In this document: piece after piece, positions 7,779 to 10,717 of the stretch
Layout of the letters: every line of letters starts with the position of its first letter
Position numbering within the stretch: position 1 is the stretch's first letter
Assembly (NCBI GenBank): GCA_030141585.1
Contig: JAQIFP010000100.1
Location: 5,768-16,484, forward strand
Direction of reading: 5' to 3'
DNA: 10,717 nucleotides
From: Ophryocystis elektroscirrha
Taxonomy: Eukaryota; Apicomplexa; Conoidasida; Neogregarinorida; Ophryocystidae
The notes under the pieces: generated by a model
The model's database searches: none
What the model was told of the DNA's origin: nothing
Seen by the model: only the letters and a program-made list of their open reading frames with translations
Program-made: the position numbers and the translations under genes

Positions 7779-10311
7779 CTAAGTGTGCTTATGATGTGCT
7801 TTCACAGACTTTATCAAATTTTGAGGCTCAACAGGTTCCCAAATGGCAGATGAGGCTATAAAACAGTATATTAACTCTTTATCCAAATATATAGATAGAT
7901 GCCCAAATTTATATATTTGTTTGCCATTGTGTTTTTTGCCGATTTTCGGAATCATTATAATATTATTCGACGCAGCGACTTCTTCTAATACATCTACTAA
8001 TTTGACATCATCGTGTCCCAAACGCTTATCAATACTAGCTGACGCTATGGAGCTTTTTGCTTGAGGTTTGTCTGACTTTACGGTATTTTCAGATTGTATA
8101 TGCTTTTTTAACTTATCTATTGTTTTTTCGGAAACACAATGTTTTTTTGAATACATGTGACTACTGGAAGATAACTCGATTTCTCTTTTCATAAACTCGG
8201 CTATTTTATTCTCAAAGAAATCCAAGGTAACATTGGGGAAAATTTTGTTTAATTTTTTACTGATATAAACTTTATTTGATTCCCAGTTAGCCACATAATC
8301 ATCGTTTCTAATATCTACCGGGTGTTTTTTAATTTTCGGAGAGTCAGGAGGCGAATCATAATTTGTGGTTTCCTTTATTTCAACTTCTTCATCAATTAAC
8401 ATTTCATCAACTTTTGAGTTGGACTGCTGAACTTTGGGAATATCATTCGATTGAATTTTATTTGATAACGTGGGTTTTTTTAAACGGTGAAATGGACCAA
8501 AATTGCTATCTTCCTCAGAATCGGAAGAAGGAGGTAAAGGAGTTGTATCGGGAGGAGGATTTGCGGGAGGAGGGGAAGAAGGAAGAGGTGGACTACTTTT
8601 GACTGAACTAAGTAATTTACTTTTGAGGAGACGATCAGACGCTTTTTTGAATACATTTGATGGTTTTTTGTCTTGATTTGAACCAGAAACGACCCCTGAT
8701 CCAGAATCGTCGACATTTTTACTGGTGAGAGGGAAACCATTACTAGGGCAGCTAAATTGTGAGCTAGTTGCAGTTAAATTAGAGTTATCTAAATTAGAAT
8801 TGTTATTATCCATCATAGAATCAAAATTAGAACTCATAATGGAATCAGCGTCAACATTCGAGTTAGTATCAAGATTACCATCTATGTAAACATTTTCGAG
8901 TATGTCAAGATAGTGTTCAATGAGTTCGAGGCCTTCCGTAAAATTTTTTTGAATAGCGGCGTTAGACTGTAAGTGTTTCGGGAATAAAGAACGCCAGCCT
9001 TTATACCAGATATAAACTTCTTTTATTTCTACTTTGGGGTTTTTCAGCCATGAGGATAAAGCTTCGTTCCATTTGGGGAAAAAATTATTCACTAAGAGAT
9101 CTACTATTGTATCATCTGAAAGCAAACCACTCCATTGAAATATTGAGGTTATAGGTTCCACATCTTGCTTGCTTGGAGATATCTAAAATAACAATATAGT
9201 CAACTGTTGTGCGTGTTAAATAGATAGCAAAATAACACAGTACATATATAATTATAAAGAAACTACCAAGACTCAATATAAAACCCGCAATATCTTATAT
9301 ATATATATATGTAATATAATATAAGGTTTAAAAAAATATAGCTTAATATATATATGTTTTATTATTTATATGTATATATATATATATATATAATGCAATA
9401 TACTTTTAAAAAAAAATATAGCTAAAATATAAATATACGTATATAGTTAAAAAAAAAATATATATATATATCTTTTATTATTTATATTCATTTAATACTA
9501 TATTGCTTACTTGAAAAGATAAAAGCTTATTAGAAAGAGCTTTAAGAACGCGTTGTTCTATAATTTTGTGCCAGTCATGGCGCAATTTCATGATTTCTTC
9601 ATCTTTAACTGACAAAGGAAAGCAGTCATCGCGAAATTGAATTAATACTGAAGGATAATGGAACAAGTCTGTTGTAGTGGCTTCTTTCTTTCGGTCGAAA
9701 TATTCTAATATGTCCATTCCGATTTCATTGGCTAAAGATGGCAGTTGCAAATCAAAATAAAAAGATTCTGGAAATTCCAGGTAAAAATCTTTAAATTTTT
9801 CTCTAACTTGAGCAAAAGCATCGTCAATAGACAAATCAACGGTTTTGGATTCAGAAACATTTTCAGTTTGTAAATATTTTAAAAGAGCTGCACGACGTAA
9901 ATTTGAATGTTCTGACGTTTCTTTTAAGCCTTTTAATTCACGCTGTATAGCAATAACGTGAGGAATTTGGCGAATATGCAGTATTTTTTCTTGGGCTTGG
10001 GACATTAGTTTATTATATTCTTCGGGGTCTAATACGGGACCAAATATGTTCCCAGGATCTTTTTTACGATACTCGTGATTAAGATATGGAGAAGGTTTCG
10101 AGCCAATAGTGTCATAATAATATAAAACATCTTCATCTGAAGCGAACCTATAATTACGAGGCTTTGATTCGTAATCTTCGGACTTCAAGTTTCGACTCTT
10201 TGATGCTTCTTCAAGTAAAGCATCAATTTCAGCTAAAAATGATGTATCAGTAACGGCAGACTTGACGGAATCATTCACATCTAAACCTTTATTTTTTTTT
10301 CGGATACTAGC
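7779..10311 (-). CDS. TFIP11: TFIP11 / Ntr1-like spliceosome disassembly factor, C-terminal part
   Basis: TFIP11 activates the helicase DHX15 (Prp43) to release the intron-lariat spliceosome. Two exons are visible, 10311-9511 and 9182-7779 (TAG), joined phase 0 to phase 0 across a 328-nt intron; 734 residues in total. The 5' end and G-patch lie beyond the right edge. The strong evidence is in the last exon. First comes the GCFC-type block with IFQWSGLL, NNFFPKWNEALSSWL and VYIWYKGWRSLFPKHL (visible residues about 275-360). Then comes the terminal block from about 659, VKLVDVLEEV, then IIMIPKIGKKHNGKQIYKFG, then AIWEPVEPQNLI. Both match animal TFIP11 in order. Between them is an unusually long, Ser/Asn/Pro-rich acidic linker of about 300 residues. 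The upstream exon is less certain. Its helices (SIDDAFAQVREKFKDFY, QLPSLANEIGMDILEYF) fit the region before GCFC, but the Trp-Pro repeats usually found there are not seen. The GTG codons at 9161 and 10278 are not starts, because both exons are open upstream to an acceptor AG. Confidence 0.87.
9293..9475. repeat. AT microsatellite in the TFIP11 intron
   Basis: Alternating TA blocks (9296-9311, 9373-9392, 9459-9471) are separated by near-copies of a segment that includes AAAAAATATAGCT (about 9332 and 9411). They fill most of the 328-nt intron 9183-9510. Confidence 0.8.
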
Positions 10312-10383
10312 CTAATAATAATATTATAAGCTATATAATATGTAATTAATTATTAATATTTGACATCTAAATACAAAATATAT

Positions 10384-10560
10384 ATTGAAGAGCTATTATA
10401 TATATATATTTATATAAATATAACTTTATACTTCTATATATACTTATATATATATACTTATATATATACTTATATATATACTTATATATATATACTTATA
10501 TATATACTTATATATATACTTATATATATACTTATATATATACTTGTATATATACTTATA
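10384..10560. repeat. 12-14-bp tandem repeat (TACTTATATATA)
   Basis: TACTTA recurs every 12 bp, sometimes 14 bp, from about 10440 to 10560, after a plain TA stretch. It lies in the intron upstream of the first visible TFIP11 exon, whose acceptor TTATTATTAG ends at 10312. Confidence 0.9.
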
Positions 10561-10717
10561 CATATATACATATCTACATATATACATATCTACATATATA
10601 CATATATACATATATACATGTATACATATATACATATATACATATATACATATATACATATATACATATATACATATATACATATATACATATATACATA
10701 TATACATATATACATAT
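10560..10717. repeat. 8-bp tandem repeat (ACATATAT) to the right edge
   Basis: The 8-bp unit ACATATAT, with ACATATCT and TGTATACA variants at its left, runs to the end of the window. The long Tyr/Ile/Met reading frame on the minus strand here is a by-product of the repeat. Confidence 0.92.

Noticed and set aside
7579..7782. 67-codon + strand ORF in the gap between AAMP and TFIP11
   Set aside because: It lies over the TFIP11 3' UTR, has low-complexity AT composition and no recognisable domain.
7843..8602. + strand ORFs of 73 and 79 codons
   Set aside because: Both are antisense to the TFIP11 last exon.
8480..8740. 86-codon minus-strand ORF rich in Leu and Pro
   Set aside because: Out-of-frame shadow of the TFIP11 linker.
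10444..10707. 87-codon minus-strand ORF rich in Tyr, Ile and Met
   Set aside because: It is the translation of the 8-bp and 12-bp tandem arrays, whose units keep several frames open; it has no gene-like composition.
1..10717. tRNA genes, CRISPR arrays, transposon ends or viral genes
   Set aside because: No tRNA B-box, spaced direct repeats, transposase or integrase motifs, or terminal repeats with target duplications were seen on either strand.

Overview
This is nuclear DNA from a very AT-rich eukaryote. Three things show it. Protein genes are broken by GT...AG introns. A spliceosomal U5 snRNA gene is present. The recognisable proteins are eukaryote-specific: GTF3C5/TFIIIC-63, AAMP/Sqt1 and TFIP11/Ntr1. 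TAA, TAG and TGA all end reading frames, so the code looks standard. The gene set, very short introns and AT microsatellites would suit a small-genome animal or a close relative. The sequence alone does not fix the lineage.

Layout. Positions 1-128 are a 16-bp tandem repeat. On the + strand lie the 3' part of an unrecognised gene ending in a membrane anchor (318-789) and a complete calmodulin/myosin-light-chain-like EF-hand gene (916-1362). The rest is on the - strand, read right to left. It starts with TFIP11, which enters from the right edge (10311-7779), then AAMP (7551-5302), U5 snRNA (about 5162-5057), GTF3C5 (4998-3406) and an unrecognised six-exon gene with a Pro/Tyr-rich tail (3282-1499). 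That last gene converges on the EF-hand gene. AT-rich tandem arrays fill the large AAMP introns, the TFIP11 introns and the right end (10384-10717).

The introns are the most striking structural feature. Sixteen can be placed by reading-frame continuity. Nine are 30-37 nt and the other seven are 144-621 nt, with none between. Most short ORFs in the AT-rich parts are artefacts of introns or microsatellites. The exon joins given here restore whole proteins that resemble known families.

Functionally this is a housekeeping cluster: a Pol III transcription factor subunit (GTF3C5), a WD40 ribosomal-protein chaperone or migration factor (AAMP), a spliceosome-disassembly factor (TFIP11) and the U5 RNA of the spliceosome. 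Same-strand gaps are only 123-303 bp. No transposon, CRISPR array or tRNA gene was seen. Both edges fall inside tandem repeats, as expected for a contig broken at repeats.
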